Positions 1 to 8,340 of a stretch of DNA of 64,000 nucleotides are shown here, piece after piece; the stretch's first letter is position 1; every line of letters begins with the position of its first letter. The stretch comes from Dehalococcoidia bacterium (lineage in GTDB: Bacteria > Chloroflexota > Dehalococcoidia > Lucifugimonadales > Lucifugimonadaceae), in NCBI GenBank assembly GCA_012959765.1, contig DUCO01000040.1:1-64000 (forward strand), written 5' to 3'. Both the position numbers and the translations under genes were made by a program. The notes under the pieces were generated by a model that saw only the letters and a program-made list of their open reading frames with translations, was not told the origin of the DNA and did no database searches.

Positions 1-437
1 GCTGGTGAGCCAGTCGACCTGACTGCGCCTTACTCCACCGATGATTCTGGAACTGACCCTGACGTCGTACCTGGCGCAAGCACTGCAACGATCATTTCGT
101 ATGCAGATGAGAACCAGCGTATGTCCGATATTGCATGGTCACAGACTTTCATCGGCACGAACAACGGTGATTCTTTGCTCGAAGATGGTGAAAAAACTGA
201 AATTACAGTTTGGCTAATGGATCGTGCGACAGCCACAGCTGTCGGTTCAGACGATTCAATTGACTACACAGAGGCAACTCCGGTAACGGTGGTAGTGCTT
301 CGGGTTTGACTGCAACAGACAACCTCGTAGTAAAAAACACCAGATTCGTACTGGAACTGACGCCACAGCTCGGTGCGCCGTTGACAGTTCAGCGTGCGAT
401 TCCGCCTGCCCTTCGGAACGTAATGAACCTGAACTAA
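1..437 (+). pseudogene. Archaellin-like (archaeal-type flagellin) gene, 3' part, frameshifted
   Basis: The window opens inside this gene. Frame 1 gives VISYADENQ-like text (here IISYADENQRMSDIAWS), then FIGTNNGDSLLEDGEKTEI, which resembles the conserved C-terminal half of archaellins (structural subunit of the archaellum, a type IV-pilus-like motor filament on the cell surface). Frame 1 stops at 307-309. The homologous C-terminus continues in frame 3 (GLTATDNLVVKNTRF, then LELTPQLGAPLTVQRA, ending VMNLN) to TAA at 435-437. One missing base near 282-287 (ACTCCGGT-AACGGT) would join the two parts. The closing motif matches that of a second remnant at 26652-26837. The class III signal peptide lies outside the window. 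A frameshift in a live gene caused by sequencing error is possible. Assignment to archaellin is from motif memory, not a search. Confidence 0.68.
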
Positions 438-765
438 AAACCTTCAGGAACGTTACAGAAGCTCTTATGTAGTGCATCTAGGAGTGTCCCGGCCGGATCT
501 CTCCAAGACCACAGGCCATCTTCAGGCCAGCCGTACAGCGCATCAGGCTTTCCCCACTCAGTAGGTACTGAGCGGGTGCCCCGAAGATTCAAATGCCCTT
601 CTCCTCCGGCGAGAAGGGCATTTGCTGTTTTAATCCGTCTGTGGTGTCGAAGGTACGGTTCAGGATTTGTCACAAGCTTCATGTAGCATGGCGTCTTCTC
701 GTCAGAGCATCATTTGTTCGAGAAGTCAGATCACAAAATACGTACCAAATCTAGGAGCCGTACGG
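438..765. other. Intergenic region after the archaellin remnant
   Basis: No convincing coding sequence. It contains the strong hairpin terminator at 591-627 and, just before the SDR start, the AGGAG ribosome-binding site at 753-757. The ORFs listed here in the track on either strand have no recognisable protein features. Confidence 0.6.
591..627 (+). terminator. Rho-independent terminator, 13-bp stem
   Basis: AAATGCCCTTCTC pairs perfectly with GAGAAGGGCATTT around a 7-nt loop (CTCCGGC), followed by GCTGTTTT. It lies about 150 nt after the archaellin remnant and before the SDR gene, so it probably ended the transcript of the former. Confidence 0.8.
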
Positions 766-1569
766 ATGGGGAATCTCGAAGGAAAAGTTGCGATAGTCAC
801 AGGTGCAGGATCGGTAGACAGTGGTGCTGGTGCCGGCGATGCGATTTCCATTCTTTATGCCCGGCAAGGTGCGAGCGTAGTTCTTTTCGACATCGACGCG
901 GTCAAGGCGCAGCGCACACTCGACGCCATTGAGAGCGAAGGCGGTAAGGCCGTCATTTTCGAGGGCGACGTGACAATCGCATCCGACTGCGAAAAAGCAG
1001 TAAAAACTGCCGTTGAGCAGTTCGGCGGTGTGCATGTTCTGGTGAACAACGTTGCCATTATCGCTCCAGGAACGGTTGTCGACGTAACGGAGGAGGACTG
1101 GGACAAAGTTTTCGCCGTGAACGTCAAGTCAATGATGCTAATGAGCAAGTATTGCATTCCGGAAATGATCAAAGCGGGTGGCGGTTCAATAATCAACTTT
1201 TCATCGAATGAAGGCCTGCGTGGACAGGACTGGCTCCCCGTTGTCGCATATTCAACTTCTAAAGGTGCAGCAATCACGCTGACTGCATCGATGGCTGTGC
1301 AGCACGGTAAAGACAATGTTCGTGTGAACTGCATTGCTCCGGGGATGATGTATACGCCAATGATTGCTCCGCACATATCGGACGAGGTCAGAGATTTGCG
1401 CCGCAGAGGTGCACCTCTTGGAGTTGAAGGTAATGCCTGGGATGTTGCAAATGCCGCGGCATTTCTAGCCAGCGATGATGCTCGCTGGATCACCGGTGTC
1501 ACCCTCCCCGTCGATGGCGGGCTTCTCGCAACTCAGTCGCTATCGCTTGTAAATCGCTTCATCGAATAG
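766..1569 (+). CDS. Short-chain dehydrogenase/reductase (SDR family)
   Basis: Cytoplasmic NAD(P)-dependent oxidoreductase of about 267 residues; substrate not predictable. The N-terminal Rossmann motif is present in a lengthened form (VTGAGSVDSGAGAGD). NNVA stands where NNAG is usual, the active-site Ser sits in NFSS, the catalytic YSTSK follows, and VNCIAPG is the usual downstream motif. The ORF track starts at 667, but ATG 766 is preferred because AGGAG ends 8 nt upstream and MGNLEGKVAIVTG is the normal SDR beginning; the extra 33 residues look non-coding. It stands alone between a terminator and the CocE-type hydrolase 85 nt downstream, with which it may be cotranscribed. Confidence 0.9.
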   Translation: MGNLEGKVAIVTGAGSVDSGAGAGDAISILYARQGASVVLFDIDAVKAQRTLDAIESEGGKAVIFEGDVTIASDCEKAVKTAVEQFGGVHVLVNNVAIIAPGTVVDVTEEDWDKVFAVNVKSMMLMSKYCIPEMIKAGGGSIINFSSNEGLRGQDWLPVVAYSTSKGAAITLTASMAVQHGKDNVRVNCIAPGMMYTPMIAPHISDEVRDLRRRGAPLGVEGNAWDVANAAAFLASDDARWITGVTLPVDGGLLATQSLSLVNRFIE

Positions 1570-1654
1570 TAGGGCAGCTGTAGATTCTCTACTCAGTCAA
1601 TATTTTCGCTAAGTTCTGTAGAAACCCACTAAGATCGTCGTCAGGAGACGAAAT

Positions 1655-3355
1655 TTGCCGTCAATCAAATCCGAAGAAAACGTATCGGCAGAAATGAGAG
1701 ACGGAACCATCCTGAAGGCCGATATATATCGACCGGACGATGGCGGTCGTCACCCTGTACTCATTCTCCGAACCCCCTACTGGAAACTAAACCCTCGCTA
1801 CATCAAAACTGCAAGGAACCTCGCTGAGCGCGGTTACACGGTTATTTGCCAGGACATGCGGGGCCGATACGACTCCGAAGGCGAGTTCCTGTGGCAGTTC
1901 ATGGACAACTCGCTGACAGGAGACGCTGAAGATGGCTATGACACCGTCGAGTGGGCAGCAAACCTTGCATCCTCCGATGGACAGGTTGGAACGTGGGGCC
2001 ATTCCTACGACGGCTGGACATCGTGGCGTATGGCAGAGCTACAACCGCCTTCGCTAAAGGCCATTCACGCCAGCGGCATGGGCACCGATTCGCTGGAGAT
2101 GAACTTTGGTATTTTCGAAACGGGTCGCAGGCTCGAATGGACCTACATGATGGCCGCCGATATGAGACGGCGCGCCGGCGTGAAGCATGGCCCCCACTCA
2201 CCTGTCGACGCCGTAAATCAGTGGCGGGCGATCGAGCGTGGCAAGTGGATATGGTATTTGCCGTTAGAAAATATTCCAGAAGATCCGTTTTCGACATTGT
2301 CGGGTCAGCTAAAGCCGTTTTTCCGAGAACAGAATGTCGAAATGTGGGACTTCAAAAAGGTTCACCCGAAGGTAAACATACCGGCAGCGATGTTCACAGG
2401 TTGGTGGGATCGGGTGATCGGTACGGTCAACCAGTTCTCCGGGCTAGAAACAAACGGCCCTGAGCACCTACGAGGTCAACACAGACTCGTCGTAGGACCG
2501 TGGTCGCACATGATGACCACTCTCAATCGCGATCTGGGTCCTATCGACTACGGCCCACAGGCCGAAGAGACGTGGGAGAACTTGATCCTTCGCTGGTACG
2601 ACTACCAATTCAAGGGAATCGACGATGGTATTGGCACTGAACCGGGAGTGAAGCTGTTCATCCTTGGAGCCAACGAGTGGACGTTCGAAGACGAGTGGCC
2701 GATAAAACGCGCTGAGACCGTTCCGTACTATCTGCACAGCGAAGGTTCTGCAAACACTCCGGCTGGTGATGGGTCACTTTCACACGATCAGCCCTCTGGG
2801 GAGCGACCTGACACGTATTCATACGACCCTCGTGATCCGGTAATGAGCGTGATGGACATCGATGCCCAGCCTATGCCCAGAGACCAGGCACCGCTGGATG
2901 GGCGTCAGGACGTGCTCGCCTACCAAACCGCCCCATTCGAGGCGGTTACTCGCTTCGTGGGCCCTGTCGAGCTTGAGCTATGGGCGGCTTCGGATGCTCC
3001 CGACACCGATTGGACCGCAAAGCTTGTACTTGTTACCGAAGCCGGTTTAGCCGTGAATCTGACATACGGAATCATGAGAGCACGATATCGTTCCGGGTTC
3101 GACCAGGAGGTTCTGCTCGACGATGACTCCCCGGTTATGTACACCATCAAGTTGAACCCGGTCGGGATAGAGATTCAGCCCGGGCAGCGGTTGCGGTTGG
3201 ACATTTCGAGCTCAGACTTTCCGAATTTCGACAGGAACCACAACACCGGTAAAGACTTCTGGACCGATGCCGAGCTCAAAGTAGCGCGGCAAACCGTGTT
3301 CCACAATTCGGAAATGCCGTCGCTGTTGTTACTGCCGCTAGTCGCTACAAAGTAG
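1655..3355 (+). CDS. CocE/NonD-family alpha/beta hydrolase (X-Pro dipeptidyl-peptidase-like)
   Basis: 566 residues, normal for the CocE/NonD family of serine hydrolases, which cleave esters or acyl-peptide bonds. The N-terminal alpha/beta-hydrolase domain carries the nucleophile elbow GHSYDG (Ser about residue 117). The His of GPWSH, in the second half, fits the catalytic histidine. The C-terminal part is the jelly-roll domain typical of the family (for example LRLDISSSDFPNFDRN). The start is TTG at 1655, with CAGGAG about 8 nt upstream. No signal peptide is evident, so it is probably cytoplasmic. The 3' end nearly abuts the convergent ABC exporter gene. Real substrate unknown. Confidence 0.88.
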   Translation: MPSIKSEENVSAEMRDGTILKADIYRPDDGGRHPVLILRTPYWKLNPRYIKTARNLAERGYTVICQDMRGRYDSEGEFLWQFMDNSLTGDAEDGYDTVEWAANLASSDGQVGTWGHSYDGWTSWRMAELQPPSLKAIHASGMGTDSLEMNFGIFETGRRLEWTYMMAADMRRRAGVKHGPHSPVDAVNQWRAIERGKWIWYLPLENIPEDPFSTLSGQLKPFFREQNVEMWDFKKVHPKVNIPAAMFTGWWDRVIGTVNQFSGLETNGPEHLRGQHRLVVGPWSHMMTTLNRDLGPIDYGPQAEETWENLILRWYDYQFKGIDDGIGTEPGVKLFILGANEWTFEDEWPIKRAETVPYYLHSEGSANTPAGDGSLSHDQPSGERPDTYSYDPRDPVMSVMDIDAQPMPRDQAPLDGRQDVLAYQTAPFEAVTRFVGPVELELWAASDAPDTDWTAKLVLVTEAGLAVNLTYGIMRARYRSGFDQEVLLDDDSPVMYTIKLNPVGIEIQPGQRLRLDISSSDFPNFDRNHNTGKDFWTDAELKVARQTVFHNSEMPSLLLLPLVATK

Positions 3356-3358
3356 TCG

Positions 3359-5257
3359 TTAGGTGCTCGAAGCGGGAACGCCCGTGATGTCGTCGGCATT
3401 GCCTGCGATGTCATCGAACGACGTGTAGTTCGTCTGCCAGAGCTGTGCGTAGAGCCCTCCGGTTCCAACGAGAGCGTCGTGAGTACCCGACTCGATGATC
3501 TCTCCGTCCCGGACGACAATAATTCGATCAGAATTCCTGATGGTCGAAAGCCTGTGGGCTATGACCAGTGCAGTTCGACCTTCGAGCAATTTCTTCAATG
3601 CGTCCTGAATAATTCGCTCGGTGTAGCTATCGATATTCGCAGTCGCTTCGTCGAGCACAAGAATTTTAGGATCGGCGACCAGGGCACGAGCAAAGCTGAG
3701 CAACTGTCGCTGCCCCACTGAAAGGTTTGAGCCACGCTGTTCGAGCGTAGTGTCGTAGCCGTTTTCAAGCTGCATCACGAAGTCATGGGCGCCGATCACT
3801 TTGCAGGCGCTCACAACGTCTTTTCTGGTAGCGTCGACCGTGTTGTAACGAACATTTTCCAGAACGGTCTTCGAGAATAGGAACGGCTCTTGCAGCACCA
3901 TACCCATCACATCACCGAGCGATTCCTGCGTTACATCACGTATGTCCTGGCCATCGATCGTGATAGATCCTTCCTGCACATCGTAGAAGCGGTGAGCAAG
4001 TGCCGTAATAGACGTCTTCCCTGACCCGGTAGGACCAACGAGGGCGATTGTCTGGCCTGGCTCGGCCATGAAGTTGATGTTGCGGAGGATCGGCCTTGCA
4101 GGATCGTACCCAAACGTGACGTTTTTGAATTCGATGTGTCCCTTAACTTCACCAATTGGTGGTGCGTCGGGCTTATCTTCAATATCGAGTGGAATATCAA
4201 GCAGTTCGAATATTCTGTGACCGGAAGCGACCGCCCGTTGTAGAAGTGCGTAGTGCATTGTCAAAGTACGGATTGGCTCGAAGAAACGCTGAACGAACAG
4301 AAGGAAGGCGACCATCGTGCCTACTTCGGTTGTCCCGTTCAGCACTCGTCCACCACCGTAGACCAGAACAATCGCCAGAGCGGTTCCGGTCATCAACTCC
4401 ACCGTTGGCATCAACACGCCACCGAGCCGTGCAGCTCGCACCGTCGACCAGAAGAAGGTGTGAACCTTGCCGCCCATGATGCCGTGGTTTTCTTCCTGGC
4501 GGTTCAACGCCTGCACAACACGAATACCGCTGACATTTTGGTCGAGATAAACACCGACAACAGACGAGTTTCGCCGCATGCGAAGGAATGCACGTCGGGC
4601 GATGGGCTGCCATATCAACCTGATGAGGATCAGGAACGGAACGATGGAGAGGGTAAACAGCGCCAACTCCCAATCCAGAATTAACAGTATTACGACGATC
4701 CCAAAGAGGGTCAGAATGTCGCCGATGATCTCGATCGAAGATTCGAGCATTTCCTGCAACGCACCGACATCACCGAACATCCTGGCCATTAAAGCCCCGA
4801 TGGGTGTTTTGTCGGAAAACGACAGAGCCAGCCGTTGAAGCTGTAAAAACATGTCGGCTCGGATGTCGTACAACACTCTCAGCGCTACTCGTGTGATGAG
4901 CACCTGCTGGAGGAAGTGAGTGAACCAGTACAGTGCCGCAACGCCGACCAGCGTCATGGCGATGATGGTCAGCAGGTTTGAGTCGCCTTTGCGAATCGCT
5001 CCGTCAATTCCGAATTTGACGAGGAGTGGGATGGAGAGGTTAGCGGCCGTGAACCCGATTACGGCGATCGTCGCTGTGAGCATTGCTCGTTTGTATGGGC
5101 TGGCGTAGTAGAAGAAGCGCTTGAACACCGTGCTGTCGAGCTGGGCGAACATCTCCTCATCCGACTCGTTCAGCTTCGAGTGCTCTTCTTCAGCCGATAC
5201 CGGCCGGCGTCGCTTCGGATCTTGCTTGCTGTCCTGGGTTCCGGATGTGTTGACCAT
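3359..5257 (-). CDS. ABC exporter half-transporter, subunit B (TMD-NBD)
   Basis: About 632 residues. A charged N-terminal tail of about 50 residues is followed by six predicted membrane helices and a C-terminal nucleotide-binding domain with Walker A GPTGSGKTS, Q-loop VLQEP, signature LSVGQ, Walker B ILVLDEAT with the catalytic Glu, and H-loop AHRLS. It is in the MsbA/LmrA-type multidrug or lipid exporter family. The track start (5299) is rejected: ATG 5257 overlaps the upstream partner's stop as TAATG and has GAGGAGGTG before it, so the two are translationally coupled. The signature is LSVGQ instead of LSGGQ, which complements the altered Walker B of the partner and points to a heterodimer with one degenerate ATP site. 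Substrate unknown. Confidence 0.9.
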   Translation of the reverse strand: MVNTSGTQDSKQDPKRRRPVSAEEEHSKLNESDEEMFAQLDSTVFKRFFYYASPYKRAMLTATIAVIGFTAANLSIPLLVKFGIDGAIRKGDSNLLTIIAMTLVGVAALYWFTHFLQQVLITRVALRVLYDIRADMFLQLQRLALSFSDKTPIGALMARMFGDVGALQEMLESSIEIIGDILTLFGIVVILLILDWELALFTLSIVPFLILIRLIWQPIARRAFLRMRRNSSVVGVYLDQNVSGIRVVQALNRQEENHGIMGGKVHTFFWSTVRAARLGGVLMPTVELMTGTALAIVLVYGGGRVLNGTTEVGTMVAFLLFVQRFFEPIRTLTMHYALLQRAVASGHRIFELLDIPLDIEDKPDAPPIGEVKGHIEFKNVTFGYDPARPILRNINFMAEPGQTIALVGPTGSGKTSITALAHRFYDVQEGSITIDGQDIRDVTQESLGDVMGMVLQEPFLFSKTVLENVRYNTVDATRKDVVSACKVIGAHDFVMQLENGYDTTLEQRGSNLSVGQRQLLSFARALVADPKILVLDEATANIDSYTERIIQDALKKLLEGRTALVIAHRLSTIRNSDRIIVVRDGEIIESGTHDALVGTGGLYAQLWQTNYTSFDDIAGNADDITGVPASST

Positions 5258-6957
5258 TAGTCGAGCACCTCCTCGCCATGACCACGTTGCAGATCCCACA
5301 ATTGCTTGTAATGGCCATTGAGTGCCAGCAGTTCATCGTGGTTGCCACGTTCGATAACTTTTCCGGAATCGAGAACAATGATTTCATCGGCATGGCTGAG
5401 TGAACTCAACCGGTGAGCAATGATGATCGTCGTTTGGCCGCCCGTGAGTGCGTCGAGAGCTGAGCGTATACGTGCGTCGGTTCCGGCATCGACCGACGAT
5501 GTGGAATCATCGAGAATCAGTATTGGCGAATTTGTCAGTAGCGTTCGAGCAATAGCAACACGTTGTCGTTGCCCGCCGGAGAGACCGATTCCACGCTCGC
5601 CAAGCTCTGTGTCATATCCATCGGGAAGGCTGTCAATGAAATCGTGAATCTGGGCGATTTTCGCAGCGGAATAAATCTGTTCGTCCGATGCGTTCACATC
5701 GCCGTATCGAATGTTGTCTCGAATCGACCCGTCGAACAGGAACGGATCTTGCTCAACCAGGCCAATGGCCTGCCGGATCGAGATCATAGTGGCTTCTTTA
5801 AGATCGGTTCCATCAATGGTTACGATGCCTGATGTCGGATCGTAGAATCTGGGTATCAGATTGGTGATCGAACTTTTTCCGCTGCCCGGAGCACCTACGA
5901 TTCCAATAGTGTGGTCTTTGCGAGCTTCGAAGCTGACATTCTGCAGTGCGAGGGCATCACCGTATGAAAATGAAACGTTGTCGAACTTCACAACGCCATT
6001 GGTGATCTCGATGGGTTTCGATTTAGGAGAATCGGCGATTTCCGATGGGATATCGAGGATCTCAAAAATTCTTCCGCCCGCCGATGACGCTCGGGCAGTC
6101 GAGTTTATGATCATGATGATCATCCGAACCGGGAACCGCAGAAGCGCCAGGTAGAAGAAGAATTGAGTGAGTTGACCAATGGTTATCTGACCATCGATTA
6201 CTTTTTCGCCGCCGACCCACAGCACGATTGCCCACGACACGAGGAATGCGAACGAAACGAATCCGCCGCCCCGCGCTTGCGTGCGCGCCGCGTCCATTCG
6301 GAGATCGACCACTTCAACAGCAGTTACATCGAACTTTGCTTCCTCATATTTTTGGGCTGAAAATGCTCTGACAACTCTTATGCCAGCAAGGTTTTCCTGC
6401 ATGGTTGTTGTGAGCTCGCCAAGTGCATCCTGAATTTTTCGCCACATCTCACGAAGTTGCAGTCTCATACGAGCGCTTCGATAAACCATAAACGGAACGA
6501 AGCTGAGACTGAGCAGCATGAGCTGCCAATCGATCTGCGCCATGAATATTCCGGCTGCGATGATTACGACAAATACTCGAACTATCTGCACCAGACCGTT
6601 CTGAACGAACATTCTGACGCCTTCGATGTCGGACAATCCTCTCGACATCAACTGACCGGTGTGCACTCGATCATGGAAGCTGAAGCTAAGAATCTGGAGC
6701 TTGTCGAAGTACAGCATGCGCAGCCGGTTGGAAACACGTTGGCTCAGTGTTTCACCAAGGAACATCTGGGCAAATCCCGTGGTGCCTCGTAGGGCTGCGA
6801 CAATCAACACCAGAACCGCGGTATTACGAAGGAGTGCTTCGATCTCTGTGGGAGTGTTTAACCTCTGTTCATACAGCGTAAACGCCTGGTCGACACCTTC
6901 ACCCAGCAGCTTCGGGATGAACAAGGACATGACCGCTGTCGTTGCCGCAAAGATCAT
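5257..6957 (-). CDS. ABC exporter half-transporter, subunit A (TMD-NBD), 5' end uncertain
   Basis: 566 residues from ATG 6957: membrane domain, then NBD with Walker A GAPGSGKSS (about 355-363), signature LSGGQ (about 459-463), and Walker B ILILDDST, where position 484 is Asp instead of the catalytic Glu. It forms a coupled pair with the downstream gene. The start is doubtful: the reading frame stays open upstream to about 7131, and the codons just before ATG 6957 encode a typical pre-TM1 segment (VLWRIAKLTFGYKLHLAGG), but there is no in-frame ATG, GTG or TTG there. An out-of-frame ATG at 7016 would fit if one base were missing right after it. Either a rare start, a small indel or a shortened TM1 is possible. 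Confidence 0.85.
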   Translation of the reverse strand: MIFAATTAVMSLFIPKLLGEGVDQAFTLYEQRLNTPTEIEALLRNTAVLVLIVAALRGTTGFAQMFLGETLSQRVSNRLRMLYFDKLQILSFSFHDRVHTGQLMSRGLSDIEGVRMFVQNGLVQIVRVFVVIIAAGIFMAQIDWQLMLLSLSFVPFMVYRSARMRLQLREMWRKIQDALGELTTTMQENLAGIRVVRAFSAQKYEEAKFDVTAVEVVDLRMDAARTQARGGGFVSFAFLVSWAIVLWVGGEKVIDGQITIGQLTQFFFYLALLRFPVRMIIMIINSTARASSAGGRIFEILDIPSEIADSPKSKPIEITNGVVKFDNVSFSYGDALALQNVSFEARKDHTIGIVGAPGSGKSSITNLIPRFYDPTSGIVTIDGTDLKEATMISIRQAIGLVEQDPFLFDGSIRDNIRYGDVNASDEQIYSAAKIAQIHDFIDSLPDGYDTELGERGIGLSGGQRQRVAIARTLLTNSPILILDDSTSSVDAGTDARIRSALDALTGGQTTIIIAHRLSSLSHADEIIVLDSGKVIERGNHDELLALNGHYKQLWDLQRGHGEEVLD

Positions 6958-7264
6958 TCCACCGGCTAAATGCAGCTTGTACCCAAATGTGAGTTTGGCT
7001 ATCCGCCAGAGGACATCTGTTCCGGTCGGACCAGAGTCCGTTAGCCTACGTCGGGTGCTTCGACGTTGACGATCAGTTTGTATCGGAGTGGGGTTCGTTA
7101 CTGATGAACTCGTAGGATCGGCCTCTTATGGTTGCTCGTCGCCAACATACGGCGAACAACTTCTACTGTTGCCAATTACTTTTGACCGCGGGGAGTATAC
7201 GCCCGCGCAGCGTTCTACGATTCTGTATATCAGAACTTGCGAATTCTAGGCCGGGAAATTCGGA
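6958..7264. other. Intergenic region / possible 5' extension of the ABC exporter gene
   Basis: The part up to about 7020 is probably coding for the N-terminus of the ABC subunit (see that entry). From about 7060 to 7264 no gene is seen. It should hold the promoter of the minus-strand ABC pair, but no convincing -35/-10 pair was identified. Confidence 0.4.
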
Positions 7265-7933
7265 TTAAGCGGCCTGATCCAATCTGCGCACGATTCGGGG
7301 TATTTCGAACCCAATGCGAGTCCCCTTGCCAGGCGTGCTATCGACCGAGATTTTCCCGTCGTGCATCGTGATGATGGTCTGGGCGATGTTGAGTCCGAGT
7401 CCCAATCCGGATACAGCTCGCGTGGTTGGGTTTTCACCTCGATAGTAGAGTTCGAAAGCGTTCGCGGCGGCTTCACTATCCATGCCAATTCCGTCATCAA
7501 CAACAAACACATCAAACATCGATTTATCGCTGCTCGTCTCGAGCCGAATTTTGGCGCCCTCGCCGGCGTACTTCGTTGCGTTGCTGAGCATGTTTGAAAT
7601 TGTTTGCGAAATTCTGTTCTGATCGGCAGTAATGATCAGTTCACCCTCTGGCACATCTACGGTAATGGTCTGCCCTGCGTGCTGAACCAGTGGTTCAAAG
7701 CTTTCTCCGAGCGCTCTCAGCATAGAGTAGGCGTCGAAGTTCATTTCGAGGAGTTCGAACGTTCCCGGCACCACTCTTGAGTGGTCGAGTAGATCGTTGA
7801 TCAACAGGTGTAAGTGACTTCCGTTTCGGCGCAAAACTTCCAGCTGTTCAAGCTGCCGTGGAACGAGGTTGCCAAGACGGTTTCTCGAGAGGATATCGAT
7901 GAACGCGGCCATGCTGGCTCGAATTCGTGACAT
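7265..7933 (-). pseudogene. Histidine-kinase remnant: dimerisation/ATPase core without sensor or phospho-His
   Basis: 222 residues. The C-terminal HATPase_c domain looks intact: N-box NMLSNATKY, G1 DDGIGM, G2 GLGLGLNI. The N-terminus begins MSRIRASMAAFIDIL, which aligns with the usual MSHE(I/L)RTPL phosphoacceptor segment of HisKA but lacks the His-Glu pair. A TAG stop lies two codons upstream (7940-7942), and the codons before it do not look like a sensor kinase. No response regulator is adjacent. It is therefore probably a 5'-truncated, non-signalling remnant. A standalone ATPase-type regulator remains possible, since the rest of the domain is well kept. Confidence 0.7.
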
Positions 7934-8340
7934 GGAAAGCTAGGTGCCCCCAGTTGATTCGAACGTGGCGAAATCGCCAGATCGAGTATGGGGGAGCCTC
8001 ATCGGCACATATTCCGACCTTCGATCGTTTCGGTTCATCCGAGGTTCACTTTGTCTCATTCAGTGGATGTTGATCAACCACAAACTATTGAACTGCTTCA
8101 GCATCAATCAAAATGCGTGGAAGCACATTCGCCTGATGTGGGTAGATAAATTCTGAGCAATCCGAACCAGTTCCGAATCGGTGATTTCATTACTTGAGTT
8201 GCGCATTCGTCACTGTTGGACTGCGGTTTTACCTAATCACTGTCGCCGTAAATAATTTCTGCACACGCAAAAGACCCGTTCTGCTAAAAGAAGCAGAGCG
8301 GGTCTTTAGTTAGCCGTCATTTCGAGTTCAGGTTGATCGA
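7934..8340. other. Gene-poor region between kinase remnant and selenoprotein gene
   Basis: No supported gene. The frame upstream of the kinase remnant is open for about 40 codons but unlike any kinase domain. The plus-strand ORF at 7944-8156 has no protein features. The terminator at 8270-8307 is the only clear element. Confidence 0.55.
8270..8307 (-). terminator. Rho-independent terminator of the UGSC selenoprotein gene
   Basis: AAAGACCCGTTCTGC and GCAGAGCGGGTCTTT form a 15-bp stem (one G-U) around TAAAAGAA, with A/T tails on both sides. It lies about 34 nt past the stop codon of the minus-strand gene and could work in both directions. Confidence 0.82.

Noticed and set aside
855-1502. Long antisense ORF (215 aa) within the SDR gene
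   Set aside because: A shadow of the SDR reading frame without protein motifs.
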